This document shows positions 49,431 through 64,000 of a stretch of DNA of 64,000 nt, one piece after another. The stretch spans positions 62,001 to 126,000 of the forward strand of contig JAXCGZ010022675.1 in NCBI GenBank assembly GCA_037179515.1, read 5' to 3'. Position 1 is the stretch's first letter. The number at the start of each line of letters is the position of its first letter. A program made the translations under genes and the position numbers. The notes beneath the pieces are model-generated. The model worked only from the letters and a program-made list of their open reading frames with translations. It searched no databases and was not told the DNA's origin. This DNA comes from Halocaridina rubra (taxonomy: Eukaryota; Arthropoda; Malacostraca; Decapoda; Atyidae).

Positions 49431-52399
49431 ACAATGGAACCTTGCTCCACGAACACTATTTACAAACAAAATTTGCATTGACCCCCAAATAACCCTCGAG
49501 TCACAAACGTGCTTAAAAAATGCGCAAACACAATATCAGTGGCACTAAGTATCATATTTAAGGAGTCACTGGAGTCGGGGGAGGTTCCAAGATGCTGGAA
49601 ACAAGCAAATGTGATACCCTTCTTCAAAAAGGGAAGGAGGGATACGGCTCTGAACTATAGACCAGTTTCCTTGACCAGCATAGTTTGCAAAGTTATGGAG
49701 AAACTACTAAGGAAACATATCTCTCTTCACTTGGAATCCTTCAACTTTTTGTCAGTGAGGCAACATGGCTTCAGAGAAGGTAGATCAACAGTAACAAACT
49801 TATTAGAATTTTATGATGAGGTAAGCCAAATCTTACAGGAAAGAGAGGGCTGGGCAGACTGCATATTCCTAGACTTCCAGAAAGCGTTTGACACTTCCAC
49901 ATGGGAGACTTATTAGGAAGCTGCAATCAATGGCTAGAATAGGTGGGAATGTTTTGGAATGGATAAAAACTTACTTAGAAGGAAGGGAACAGAGGGTTAG
50001 AGTAAGACACTCAGTGTCTGAATGGAGAAAAGTTAGTAGTGGAGTTCCACAGGGTTCAGTTTTAGGGCCACTTTTGTTCCTTGTATATGTAAATGACCTA
50101 CCAGAGTCTGTAAATTCATTCATGAGTATGTTTGCAGATGATGCAAAGATTGTGAAGAAAGTAAAAAACGAGAACAATGGTAGAGAACTTCAGGAGGATC
50201 TAAATAATCTGCATGAGTGGTCAGAAAAGTGGCTAATGAAGTTCAATACTTCAAAATGTAAGGTAATGAGAATGGGTACAAGTACAATAAGGCCCAAGCT
50301 TAACTACTCGGTGGCTGGAGTACAACTTCAAGAGACAGAAAATGAGAGAGATCTAGGAGTAAACATACTGGCAGATTTGTCTCCAGAAATACATATAAAT
50401 GGCATAGTAAGGGCAGCATATGCATTCTTATCAAATGTAAGGGTAGCCTTCAGGCACATGGACAAGGAAATGTTCAGAAATATTTATGTAACCTATGTGA
50501 GGCCGAAATGCAGCCCCCTTTTGGAATCCGCACTTGAAAAAGCACATAGCTAAGCTTGAAAAAGTTCAAAGACATGCCACGAAACTGGTGCCAGAAATAC
50601 GCAATCTCAGTTATGATGAGAGGCTGAGGGAATTATACTTACCATCACTCGAAGCTAGAAGAGTGAGGGGGGATATGGTGACAGTCTTTAAATTCCTTCA
50701 TGGTTATGATAGAGTGGATAGGGATCGATATTTTGATATGGCTGGCTCTAGAACTAGAGGTCATAGTTTGAAGCTTGGTAAGAAAACTTCTTTGCAGGAT
50801 GTAAGGAAATACTTTTTCAGTGTAAGAGTAGTTGATAACTGGAATTGGCTAAGCGAGGAGGTAGTTAATGCTATCTCAATCCATAGTTTTAAGGACAGGT
50901 ATGATAAGTATCACTAAGTATAAAATGGAACCGATCAGGAGACGGGAAGATACGAGCTTTGGGCTCTTTCCCGTAAACACAATTAGGTAATCAATTAGGT
51001 AATCACATGCACATACGAATGGGCGACCACGTTTGTGTTTGCTCGGGCAACTGCGTGGTTGCTCTCAGTTCTGCATTGGTGCCCATGCTGTGTACATAGT
51101 TTGTTCGCTGTGCTTTCTATGTAATTTTCCATTGTTTTGCCTTTTACTTTAAGCTAGCCCTCAATATGGCTCCTAAGAAAGTGAAGTGCGTTAGTGACAG
51201 TGGCATTAAAAAGCCTAAATGTATAACAGTGGAATGAAGAAAGAAATATTTTCTGAACATAAAAAAGGGATTCATGTTTCTGATCTCGCCACACAGTATA
51301 ATTTTGTGAAATCGACCATCTGTACTATTTTGAAAAATAAAAGGTTTTAAAGTGGCTGATGTGGCTAAAGGAGTGACTATGTTACCGAAGAATAGGTCAC
51401 AGTTGATAGAAGAGATAGAAAAGTTATTGTTGGTTTGGATAAATAAGAAACAGCTGGCTGGAGATAGTGTTAGTGAGGCTATAGTATGAGCTAAGGCTCT
51501 ACAAATACACCATGATTTAGTAGTGAACACTCCAAGTTCTAGTGGTGCTAACACTGACGAATTTTAAAGCCAGTAGAGGCTGGTTTGAAAAATTTCGTCG
51601 ACTAACTGGAATTCATATTGTTAGACATGGAGAGGCGGCTAGTTTGGACCAAAAAGCAGCGGATGCAAAAGTGCTAGAATTCGCCAGATTTATAGAAAGT
51701 GAAGGTACGTTTCACAGCAAGTTTTTAACTGTGATGAAACGGACTAGGTTTACACATTTATTGTGTGCTGATGCTAGTGAGGACTACAAGATTAAGCCTC
51801 TTAGTCTACCAGTCTGAAAATCTGCTCATTTTTAAGTGCAATTATGTGTTGAAGGCTAGACTTCCGGTAATGTGGAGGTCAAATACAAAGGCTAGGGTCA
51901 TGCGGGTTTTATTCATAGAGTGGTTGACTAAAGTATTTGCGCCAGCTCTGAAGCAATATCTTGAGGAAAAAGGTTTGCCCCTTAATTGTCTTCTCATAAT
52001 AGACAATGCTCCTGCCCATCCTCCAGTTTTGGAGGAAGACCTTGAAATAGAATACGACTTTATAAAAGTCAAATTTCTGCCTCCCAACAACACTCCTCTC
52101 CTCCAGCCCTTGGACCAGCAAGTGATTTCTAATTTTAAGAAGCTCTATATGAAGGGTCTTTTGCCAGGTGTTTCCAGGTCACCAACGACACTGATTTAAC
52201 CCTTTGTCAAGTCTGGAAAGACCACTTTAATATCCTCCACTGCTTTGGCCTCATTGACAAGGCATGGAAGGAGGTTTCATACCGCACGTTGAACTCCGCC
52301 TAGAGGAAACTTTGGCCATGTTGTGTGTCTGATAGAGGCTGCAAGCAGGAGTTACCTTGTCGTATAGCTATGTTCCACCAGTGCCATATAGATATTCTC

Positions 52400-52400
<1 letters not shown>
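49431..52400 (+). pseudogene. Tigger-like transposase copy 2, split by a LINE
   Basis: AATGGAACCTTGCTCCACGA at 49,433 resembles a Tigger terminal repeat and is followed by CGAACACTATTTACAAAC. After the LINE (49,508-51,005) the element resumes with the same leader as copy 1 (CTCAGTTCTGCATTGGTGCC). Coding starts MAPKKVKCVSDSGIKKPKC at 51,166. It continues through the helix-turn-helix part, FKASRGWFEKFRRLTGIH, HGEAASLDQKAADAK, LLCADASEDYKIKP, LIIDNAPAHPPVLEED and FLPPNNTPLLQPLDQQV, and a C-terminal AWKEVSYRTLNSA near 52,265. At least four stops or frameshifts. The right terminal repeat was not found. Confidence 0.82.
49508..51005 (+). mobile_element. CR1-like LINE copy 2, nested in Tigger copy 2
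   Basis: Starts LKKCANTISVALSIIFKESL; a 2-bp loss near 49,890 (within FDTVPH) and a short deletion near 50,508 shift the frame; the rest is well preserved to the stop at 50,917. The 3' end has AATTAGGTAATC twice. Confidence 0.9.
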
Positions 52401-53376
<976 letters not shown>

Positions 53377-53469
53377 ACAGTGTTGCGTCACTTATCGTGG
53401 TAGTTCGGTTCAGGGACCCGGAGCGAACCAGGAAATCCGCGAAGTAGGATCCGCCTATATGTACATAGA

Positions 53470-54440
53470 TATTTTAATATATTTTTACGTTTACACTGTA
53501 TAAACCCTCCCTGCACTGTTAAAAAACACCCTTTACATTATAAATAACAGCAAGCAACGTAAATTTTTATGAAAGTGATAGATAAAATTACAGTGAATGA
53601 GGTGATAATGACGTGACATACATACTCATTTACAATTATTTTTTCGTTTACTTACTGTATAAACCCTCTCTGCACTGTTAAAAAAACACCCTTTACATTA
53701 TAAATAACAGCAAGCAACGTAAATTTTTATGAAAGTGATAGATAAAATCACGGCGAATGAGGTGATAATGACGTGACATACATACTCATTTACAATTATT
53801 TTTTCGTTTACGTACTGTATAAACCCTCCCTGCACTGTTAAAAAAACACCCTTTACATTATAAATAACAGCAAGCAACGTAAATTTTTATGAAAGTGATA
53901 GATAAAATTACGGTGAATGAGGTGATAATGACATGACATACATACTCATTTTCAATTATTTGTTCGTTTACGTACTGTATAAACCCTCCCTGCACTGTTA
54001 AAAAAACACCCTTTACATTATAAATAACAGCAAGCAACGTAAATTTTTATGAAAGTGATAGATAAACTTACGGTGAATGAGGTGATAATGACGTGACATA
54101 CATACTCATTTACAATTATTTTTTCGTTTACGTACTGTATAAACCTACCTGCACTGTTAAAAAAAAAACACCCTTTACATTATAAATAACAGCAAGCAAC
54201 GTAAATTTTTATGAAAGTGATAGATAAAATTACGGTGAATGAGGTGATAATGACGTGACATACATACTCATTTATAATTATATTTTTTGTTTACGTACTG
54301 TATAAACCCTCCCTGCACTGTTAAAAAAACACCCTTTACATTATAAATAACAACAAGCAACGTAAATTTTTATGAAAGTGATAGATAAAATCACGGTGAA
54401 TGAGGTGATAATAACGTGACATACATACTCATTTACAATG
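53470..54440. repeat. 158-bp satellite array, left part
   Basis: Units start at about 53,472, 53,630, 53,788, 53,946, 54,104 and 54,264 with very few differences. Confidence 0.93.
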
Positions 54441-56704
54441 AGTATGTACCACCAATTGGAAAGAGTGACCACTGTGTGTTGTTGATGGAGTATATCACTG
54501 AAGATATTCTTCCTGAGAGTAGAGGCACTGAGGACATGAGGAGGAACTATCCGAAAGGAGATTACATCAAAATGAATGAGCATTTTGCAGTTCTTGACTG
54601 CAGAACCTTATTTTACAACAAATCTGTACAAGAAATGTATGACATCTTTTGTGAGAAATATGGGAAGATAGTAGATTGCTGCATACCTGTCACCAAAGTA
54701 GGTGTAATTCATGCCAGAGAGAAATGGTTTGATAATGGGTGTAAAAGAGCTAAGGAGTGGAGAGACAAATGCTGGAAAAGGTATAGGAGGAGAAAAAACA
54801 TAAATGCCTGGCAAACCTACAAAAGAGCAAGAAATGACTACCTAAGTAAAAGGAGAGAGGCAGAGAGAGACTATGAGAGGGACATCACCAGGAAGGCAGA
54901 AAATCCCAAGTTTTTCCACAGCTTTATTAGAGGAAAACTGAAGGTAAAAGAACAGGTTTTAAGGCTAAAGAGAGCGGATGGAAGCATCACTGAGACGGAT
55001 GAAGAGATCTGCAAAGAATTGAACAAGGAGTTTCAGTCAGTATTTACAGTAGAAAATACCCCACCCCCTAAGATTGCAGTGATAGAAGCTCAAGGGCCGG
55101 TATTAGAGAACGTCAACCATACAGCCACAGAGGTATGCAAAGCGCTGATGGATTTAGATGTTCACAAAGCTACAGGTCCTGATGACATATCCCCTCATGT
55201 GCTTAAAAAATGCGCAAACTCAATATCAGTGGCACTAAGTATCATATTTAAAAAGTCACTGGAGTCAGGGGAGATTCCAAGATGCTGGAAACAAGCAAAT
55301 GTGATACCTATCTTCAAAAAGGGAAGGAGGGATACGGCTCTGAACTATAGACCAGTTTCCTTGACCAGCATAGTTTGCAAACTTATGGAGAAACTACTAA
55401 GGAAACATATCTCTCTTCACTTGGAATCCTTCAACTTTTTGTCAGTGAGGCAACATGGCTTCAGAGAAGGTAGATCAACAGTAACAAACTTTTTAGAATT
55501 TTATGATGAGGTAAGCCAAATCTTACAGGAAAGAGAGGGCTGGGCAGATTGCATATTCCTAGACTTCCAGAAAGCGTTTGACACTGTTCCACATGGGAGA
55601 CTTATTAGGAAGCTGCAATCAATGGCTAGAATAGGTGGAAATGTTTTGGAATGGATAAAAACTTACTTAGAAGGAAGGGAACAGAGGGTTAGAGTAAGAC
55701 ACTCAGTGTCTGAATGGAGAAGAGTTAGTAGTGGAGTTCCACAGGGTTCAGTTTTAGGGCCACTTTTGTTCCTTGTATATGTAAATGACCTACCAGAGTC
55801 TGTAAATTCATTCATGAATATGTTTGCAGATGATGCAAAGATTGTGAAGAAAGTAAAAAACGAGAACAATGGTAGAGAACTTCAGGAGGATCTAAATAAT
55901 CTGCATGAGTGGTCAGAAAAGTGGCTAATGAAATTCAATACTTCAAAATGTAAGGTAATGAGAATGGGTACAAGTGCAAGAAGGCCCAAGCTTGACTACT
56001 CGGTGGCTGGAGTACAACTTCAAGAGACAGAAAGTGAGAGAGATCTAGGAGTAAACATACTGGCAGATTTGTCTCCAGAAATACATATAAATGGCATAGT
56101 AAGGGCAGCATATGCATTCTTATCAAATGTAAGGGTAGCCTTCAGGCACATGGACAAGGAAATGTTCAGAAATATTTATGTAACCTATGTGAGGCCAAAA
56201 CTCGAATATGCAGCCCCCTTTTGGAATCCGCACTTGAAAAAGCACATAGCTAAGCTTGAAAAAGTTCAAAGACATGCCACGAAGCTGGTGCCAGAAATAC
56301 GCAATCTCAGTTATGATGAGAGGCTGAGGGAATTAGACTTACCATCACTCGAAGCTAGAAGAGTGAGGGGGGATATGGTGACAGTCTTTAAATTCCTTCA
56401 TGGTTATGATAGAGTGGATAGGGATCGATATTTTGATATGGCTGGCTCTAGAACTAAAGGTCGTAGTTTGAAGCTTCGTAAGAAAACTTCTTTGCAGGAT
56501 GTAAGAAAATACTTTTTCAGTGTAAGAGTAGTTGATAATTGGAATTGGCTAAGCGAGGAGGTAGTTAATGCTATCTCAATCCATAGTTTTAAGGACAGGT
56601 ATGATAAGTATCACTAAGTATAAAATGGAACCGATCAGGAGACGGGAAGATACGAGCTTTGGGCTCTTTCCCGTAAACACAATTAGGTAATCACAATTAG
56701 GTAA
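54441..56704 (+). mobile_element. CR1-like LINE copy 3, longest, uninterrupted frame
   Basis: An open frame runs without a break to the stop at 56,617. It begins in the C-terminus of an APE-type endonuclease (PPIGKSDHCVLLMEY), followed by a basic linker (RYRRRKNINAWQTYKRARND), then RT: HKATGPDDISPHVLKK, NYRPVSLTSIVCKLMEK, FLDFQKAFDTVPHGRL, SSGVPQGSVLGPLLF and the catalytic MFADDAKIVKKVK at about 55,815. The thumb and a Cys-poor C-terminal domain (FNTSKCKVMRMG, YVRPKLEYAAPFWNPHLKKH) follow. The 3' UTR has the TTTGGGCTCTTTCCCGTAAA hairpin region and AATTAGGTAATCAC twice. It is 5'-truncated: ORF1 and most of the endonuclease are missing, so it cannot move by itself. Confidence 0.93.
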
Positions 56705-57130
56705 TCACAATTATTTTTTCGTTTACGTACTGTATAAATCCTCCCTGCACTGTTAAAAAAAAACACCATTTACATTATAAATAACAGCAAGCAACGTAAA
56801 TTTTTATGAAAGTGATAGATAAAATTACGGTGAATGAGGTGATAATGACGTGACATACATACTCATTTACAATTATTTTTTTCATTTACGTACTGTATAA
56901 ACCCTCCCTGCACTGTTAAAAAAAAGCACCCTTTACATTATAAATAACAGCAAGCAACGTAAATTTTTATGAAAGTGATAGATAAAATTACGATGAATGA
57001 GGTGATGATGACGTGACACACATACTCATTTACAATTATTTTGTCGTTTTTGAACTGTATAAACCCTCCCTGCACTGTTAAAAAAAAACACCCTTTACAT
57101 TATAAATAACAGCACGCAACGTAAATTTCA
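56705..57130. repeat. 158-bp satellite array, right part
   Basis: Resumes with ACAATTATTTTTTCGTTTAC directly after the LINE tail; about three units. Confidence 0.92.
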
Positions 57131-57275
57131 ATAAAAAAATGAAAAACTGAAAAAAAAAAATTTCAATATTTTAATATTATTGCGTATACCCATAAAATAA
57201 AATAATAATTTATCCCAAAGAAAACCGCGATAGAGTGAGAACGCGAACCAAGAAGCGCGAATAACCGGGGTAACA

Positions 57276-60063
<2,788 letters not shown>

Positions 60064-60085
60064 TGAACTTCCATATTGTGTTCCT

Positions 60086-60394
60086 CTAAGATACGTTAGC
60101 CATCCCGAAATTTAACAAAATGCACACTATGGTATTCCAAAAACCCTCAAATACTGGCTTAACACATCCCATAACGACTGTCAACAATACTACATACTCT
60201 GTCTTCTTATTAAATGTATTTACTTCATCACCTAAATCCTCCATTTGCTGTGAGAAATCGCGTGTGATAAACTTGCTGAAGGTGTTCGAAATCTCTTTCT
60301 TTATCCACCTAAAGCGCCATTTTCCTTGAAAAAAGATATCAGCCATCTTCTGCAACCAAAATGGCGGAACTGTCGATGTTCTGATTTCCTTCAA
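60086..60394 (-). other. Uncharacterised 102-codon open frame
   Basis: Reads MKEIRTSTVPPFWLQKMADI ... ending GFWNTIVCILLNFGMANVS. It has a hydrophobic stretch (YVVLLTVVMGCV) and no known domain I recognise. Amino-acid use is more balanced than in neighbouring spurious frames, but no splice or promoter evidence is visible. Likely chance or an old transposon piece. Confidence 0.15.
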
Positions 60395-60399
60395 TCAAG

Positions 60400-60750
60400 T
60401 ATGCCACTTCTCCATTTACACTTTCCACGCAGTATGTTATCTAATTCTCAACAGCCTTTTAGAAAACCTTCTTTATCTACAATTACATACTTAGTACAAA
60501 TATATGTCAAGTATCTTTATATATGTAATATTTCATAACTATTCTGGGAAATTCTGAAGGAGTTACAATCCCGCTCCGTATGGTAGTAACATTGGCACTG
60601 TTGGCTGTGAATATATACATTTTGTCAAATCGCAATAGAGTATTATAACGTACTGCATTGTTTGTCTATTCTAATATATATCATATACATAAGTTTTATA
60701 TGCATATTAAAAATTTCGACAAATAAGAGGCCTCAGTAACAACACAATGG
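60400..60750. other. No recognisable gene
   Basis: Downstream flank of CHH-like gene 2; AT-rich. Confidence 0.5.
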
Positions 60751-60757
60751 ATTCACT

Positions 60758-60763
60758 TTTATT
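60758..60763 (-). promoter_or_regulatory. Candidate poly(A) signal of CHH-like gene 2
   Basis: AATAAA on the minus strand about 190 bp past the stop codon. Confidence 0.5.
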
Positions 60764-60954
60764 GTGGCTACTTAATCAAAATACCGGCAATAATTAATGC
60801 ACGCATTTGGGTATGTATGAATACGTGTATGCATTCATCCATATATGGGATAGAAAGCTAAGAATTATAAAATGAGTGCAGAGTGGATATGGGTATCCTA
60901 TTAAACAGGGTCATCTCCAAGGTCAAGGTATAGCTTCAATGTCTTCCCTTCCTC

Positions 60955-61120
60955 TCATTCTTTAAGTAGTGACATGCCACCAGAATTGTTGACCTCAGGG
61001 TACAGAGAAGGTCTTTTCCCACTGACATAATAAACCTTCTTGCTCAGTTCGGCCTCTTTGTCATGCATAAGCAGTCTGCTCACACAAGCAGGGAAGATGG
61101 TATTCCGGAAGCAGTCAGCC
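60955..61120 (-). CDS. CHH-like gene 2, last exon
   Basis: Minus-strand acceptor ATCACTAG; reads [20 protein letters not shown], then [16 protein letters not shown], then a 19-residue tail; TGA at 60,957-60,955. Confidence 0.88.
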
Positions 61121-61482
61121 CTAGTGATTGTTTAAGAAATAAAAATCTATTAGAGCTACGGGAGGTAAAATCAATATCGTATCCAACGAAAGCAGAAAAG
61201 TAAGCATGTATTGGGTTAGGAATTACGGAGGTCATAAAGAACTGGGACCTGCCTTTTATCACCAGTGAAGAAAGCTTAGGTTAGGAATTGAGTATAAAGG
61301 TCAAACTCAGTTCTAACCTAACTTAATATAACAAAACCAAACCTTTCTTCGCTGTTTATAAAAGGCAGGTTCCAGTTATTCAGAAGCTCCGGAATTATTG
61401 CCTTGGTGAGCTGCCGGTGACCCAAGTAGTGGAAGGGGCTTAGTAGATGCAGTTATTTATGCCCAAGGAACTAAGAGGTTAA

Positions 61483-61581
<99 letters not shown>

Positions 61582-62094
61582 CTCCTGGTGAAAATGTGTA
61601 CATTGATTCAGCTATCTCTCTCAAGGAGGATTACAGCCATTGTCTATGTATGCCAAAAAAAAAAGCAGGTAAAATGTAGTGCAGCGCAGGTACTTCCATT
61701 ATCCTTGATTGTGCCCGCACTACTGTCTTTACTGGAGTAAGGTGCTTTGGTTTAAAAACGAATAATACTTATCATATATCACTATATATCGTTGTAGCCT
61801 AACAAGGAGATATCGGCTGTCTACGTTACATCTCTGTCTTCTCTATTTTGTTAACTTATGCTTCAATGGCTGGCTTAGCGTAATATATCAGACTGAATAG
61901 GAAATAAATTTAAAGATAAGGAACACTTACTTGCATCCCAGAAGGACGTCAGGGTTACGGTACAGGTTATGGCAATCATCACAAATCTGAGTGAGGGACG
62001 AATACTGTTCCTTGTCGTATTCTCCATGGCATTTGATAAACTGAAACTCTTTGAAGGTGTTCGGACGAATTCTAATGTAACTTGAGGTCACATG
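60955..62094 (-). CDS. CHH/ITP-superfamily neuropeptide precursor, gene 2 (last two exons)
   Basis: A paralog of gene 1 on the opposite strand. Exon 62,094-61,931 (164 nt) and exon 61,120-60,955 (166 nt) have the same phase and the same intron position as gene 1. By my count 43 of 55 residues agree across the first of these exons. All six Cys are kept with the same 15-2-12-3-8 spacing. Unlike gene 1, it has Gly-Lys-Arg 21 residues after the last Cys (VYYVSGKR), a plausible amidation and cleavage signal giving a CHH-length C-terminus. The signal-peptide exons are not visible; gene 1 has a 2.2-kb intron there, so they probably lie beyond 64,000. A decayed copy cannot be excluded without them, but the visible exons are intact. 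Confidence 0.87.
61223..61400. repeat. Imperfect long hairpin in the gene 2 intron
   Basis: AACTGGGACCTGCCTTTTAT (about 61,240) pairs with ATAAAAGGCAGGTTCCAGTT (about 61,360), and flanking TTACGGAGGTC / AGCTCCGGAA and GTTAGGAATTGAG / CTCAGTTCTAAC segments also pair. The arms are about 75 nt. It could be a small fold-back MITE or a hairpin RNA. Confidence 0.7.
61420..61660 (+). mobile_element. SINE-like repeat, third family, split by (TA)n
   Basis: GCCGGTGACCCAAGTAGTGG, TTATGCCCAAGGAACTAAGA, then the TA run, then AGCTCCTGGTGAAAATGTGT and AAGGAGGATTACAGCC. Confidence 0.6.
61486..61579. repeat. (TA)n microsatellite
   Basis: Expanded inside the preceding repeat. Confidence 0.95.
61931..62094 (-). 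CDS. CHH-like gene 2, exon with Cys1-Cys4
   Basis: Minus-strand acceptor TTATCAACAG; reads [20 protein letters not shown], then [20 protein letters not shown] and [14 protein letters not shown]; donor TGCAA|GTAAGT. Confidence 0.92.
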
Positions 62095-62122
62095 CTGTTG
62101 ATAATTGAAAAATATAAATACA

Positions 62123-62129
<7 letters not shown>

Positions 62130-62192
<63 letters not shown>
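62130..62192. repeat. (TA)n microsatellite
   Basis: About 35 bp upstream (minus sense) of the exon acceptor. Confidence 0.95.
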
Positions 62193-62193
<1 letters not shown>

Positions 62194-62203
62194 CAAAGTC
62201 ATA

Positions 62204-62370
62204 TTCTAACCTATAATGGGGTGGCTGAGTCAAAGAAAGTACATTGACTTTTTGTGGGAAGTAAATACGGAAGAGGGGATTCCCAATCCCCTCGCCTAGA
62301 CCCATTTGGTCGACATTTAGGACACGCAGGGGAACATGGAAAAAATATTCTTAACCCCCTCCCTCAGGGG
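62204..62370 (-). mobile_element. Short interspersed repeat, fifth family
   Basis: Reverse complement has GTTCCCCTGCGTGTCCTAAA, TGTCGACCAAATGGGTCTAG and GGGATTGGGAATCCCCTC, as at 23,110-23,330. Confidence 0.65.
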
Positions 62371-62371
62371 G

Positions 62372-62447
<76 letters not shown>
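62370..62447. repeat. (TA)n microsatellite
   Basis: Abuts the 3' end of LINE copy 4. Confidence 0.95.
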
Positions 62448-62448
<1 letters not shown>

Positions 62449-64000
62449 CCTAATTGTAATTACCTAATTGTGTTTACGGGAAAGAGTCCAAAGCTCGTAT
62501 CTTCCCGTCTCCTCATCGATTCCATTTTATACTTGGTGATACTTATCATACCTGTCCTTAAAACTATGGATTGAAATAGCATAAACTACCTCCTCGCTTA
62601 GCCAATTCCAATTATCAACTACTCTTACACTGAAAAAGTATTTCCTTACATCCTGCAAAGAAGTTTTCTTACCAAGCTTCAAACTACGACCTCTAGCTCT
62701 AGAGCCAGCCATATCAAAATATCGATCCCTATCCACTCTATCATAACCATGAAGGAATTTAAAGACTCACCATATCCCCCCTCAGTCTTCTAGCTTCGAG
62801 TGATGGCACGTCTAATTCATCATAACTGAGAGTGCGTATTTCTGGCATCAGTTTCGTGGCATGTCTTTGAACTTTTTCAAGCTTAGCTATGTGCTTTTTC
62901 AAGTGTGGATTCCAAAAGGGGGCTGCATATTCGAGTTTTGGCCTCACATAGGTTACATAAATATTTCTGAACATTTCATTGTCCATGTGCCTGAAAGCTA
63001 CCCTTACATTTGATAAGAATGCATATGCTGCCCTTACTATGCCATTTATATGTATTTCTGGAGACAAATCTGCCAGTATGTTTACTCCTAGATCTCTCTC
63101 ATTTTCTGTCTCTTGAAGCTGTACTCCAGCCACCGAGTAGTCAAGCTTGGGCCTTCTTGCACTTGTACCCATTCTCATTACCTTACATTTTAAAGTACTG
63201 AACTTCATTAGCCACTTTTCTGACCACTCATGCAGATTATTTAGATCTTCCTGAAGTTCTCTACCATTGTTCTCGTTTTTTACTTTCTTCACAATCTTTG
63301 CATCATCTGCAAACATATTCATGAATGAATTTACAGACTCTGGTAGGCCATTTACATATACAAGGAACAAAAGTGGCCCTAAAACTGAACCCTGTGGAAC
63401 TCCACTACTAACTCTTCTCCATTCAGACACTGAGTGTCTTACTCTAACCCTCTGTTCCCTTCCTTCTAAGTAAGTTTTTATCCATTCCAAGGCATTTCCA
63501 CCTATTTTAGCCATTGCTTGCAGCTTCCTAATGAGTCTCCCATGTGGAACAGTGTCAAACGCTTTCTGGAAGTCTAGGAATATGCAATCTGCACAGCCCT
63601 CTCTTTCCTGTAAGATTCGGTGTACCTCATCATAAAATGCTAATAAGTTTGTTACTGTTGATCTACCTTCTCTGAAGCCATGTTGCCTCACTGACAAAAA
63701 GTTGAAGGATTCCAAGTGAAGAGAGATATGTTTCCTTAGTAGTTTCTCCATAACTTTGCAAGCAATGCTGCTCAAGGATACAGGTCTATAGTTCAGAGCC
63801 GTATCCCTCCTTCCCTTTTTGAAGATAGGTATCACATTTGCTTGTTTCCAGCATCTTGGAATCTCCCCTGACTCCAGTGACTTTTTAAATATGATACCCA
63901 GTGCCACTGATATTGAGTTTGCGCAATTTTTAAGTACATGAGGGGATATGTCATCAGGACCTGTAGCTTTATGAACATCTAAATCCATCAGCGCTTTGCA
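62448..64000 (-). mobile_element. CR1-like LINE copy 4, runs off the window
   Basis: Minus strand: MDLDVHKATGPDDISPHVLK at the window edge through FLDFQKAFDTVPHGRL, SSGVPQGSVLGPLLF and MFADDAKIVKKV to the C-terminal domain. The frame is open from 63,988 to about 62,762, then shifts (a short deletion in the DERLRELD region precedes it) and resumes to about 62,530. The 3' end has AATTAGGTAAT twice next to the TA array. The 5' part lies beyond 64,000. Confidence 0.92.

Noticed and set aside
55663..56126. Recurrent antisense frames of 63-68 codons in the LINE copies
   Set aside because: They are in the opposite strand of conserved RT sequence and recur only because the LINE recurs.
62100..62440. 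Search for the signal-peptide exon of CHH-like gene 2
   Set aside because: Only a TA array and a short interspersed repeat are present; nothing resembling the gene 1 signal exon was found before the LINE.

Overview
The window reads as a repeat-swollen arthropod nuclear genome, most likely a decapod crustacean. The basis is two spliced genes of the crustacean hyperglycemic hormone (CHH)/ion transport peptide superfamily, a spliced transformer-2 gene with arthropod-style RS-RRM-RS layout, very dense (TA)n and (CT)n microsatellites, tRNA-derived SINEs and several LINE and DNA transposon families. The order-level call is inference; no rRNA, mitochondrial or species-diagnostic sequence is present.

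Layout. 1-9 kb: decayed Ty3/Gypsy element (minus), a second reverse-transcriptase remnant with an in-frame 81-bp duplication, an RTE-type LINE (minus), the RNase H end of another LINE, and CT/TA arrays. About 9.3-24.4 kb: transformer-2 (plus). Seven coding exons join to exactly 801 nt (266 aa plus stop), preceded by a possible 5' UTR exon near 9.3 kb. The first coding exon sits at the end of an array of about 16 degenerate copies of its own 3' splice site plus start codon (14,322-15,147). Two purine-rich blocks downstream (25,815 and 33,737) have acceptors in the phase needed to replace the last tra2 exon. 26.7-33.2 kb: TA-flanked terminal-inverted-repeat elements whose interiors are tandem satellites. 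36-43 kb: an orphan exon candidate, a small MITE, an RTE LINE, a Tigger-like transposase and a CR1-like LINE. 43.29-47.72 kb: CHH-like gene 1 (plus), with TATA box and four exons joining to exactly 399 nt (132 aa plus stop). 48.3-57.6 kb: three TIR elements and CR1-like LINEs nested in each other. 60.95-62.10 kb: the last two coding exons of CHH-like gene 2 (minus), facing gene 1 tail to tail; its signal-peptide exons are probably beyond the window. 62.4-64.0 kb: another CR1-like LINE (minus), running off the edge.

How it fits together. The host genes are tra2, a splicing regulator best known from sex determination and from regulating its own transcripts, and a pair of secreted neuropeptide-like hormones. 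Nearly all other sequence is mobile. TA arrays recur at element borders (about 22 arrays), consistent with TA-targeting transposons using them as landing sites. The most unusual structures are the duplicated splice-acceptor/start-codon array in tra2, the GAA-rich alternative tra2 ends, the satellite-carrying TIR elements, and the diverged CHH-like pair in which only one copy keeps the Gly-Lys-Arg processing signal. All splice structures were inferred by eye from splice signals, phase and family resemblance.
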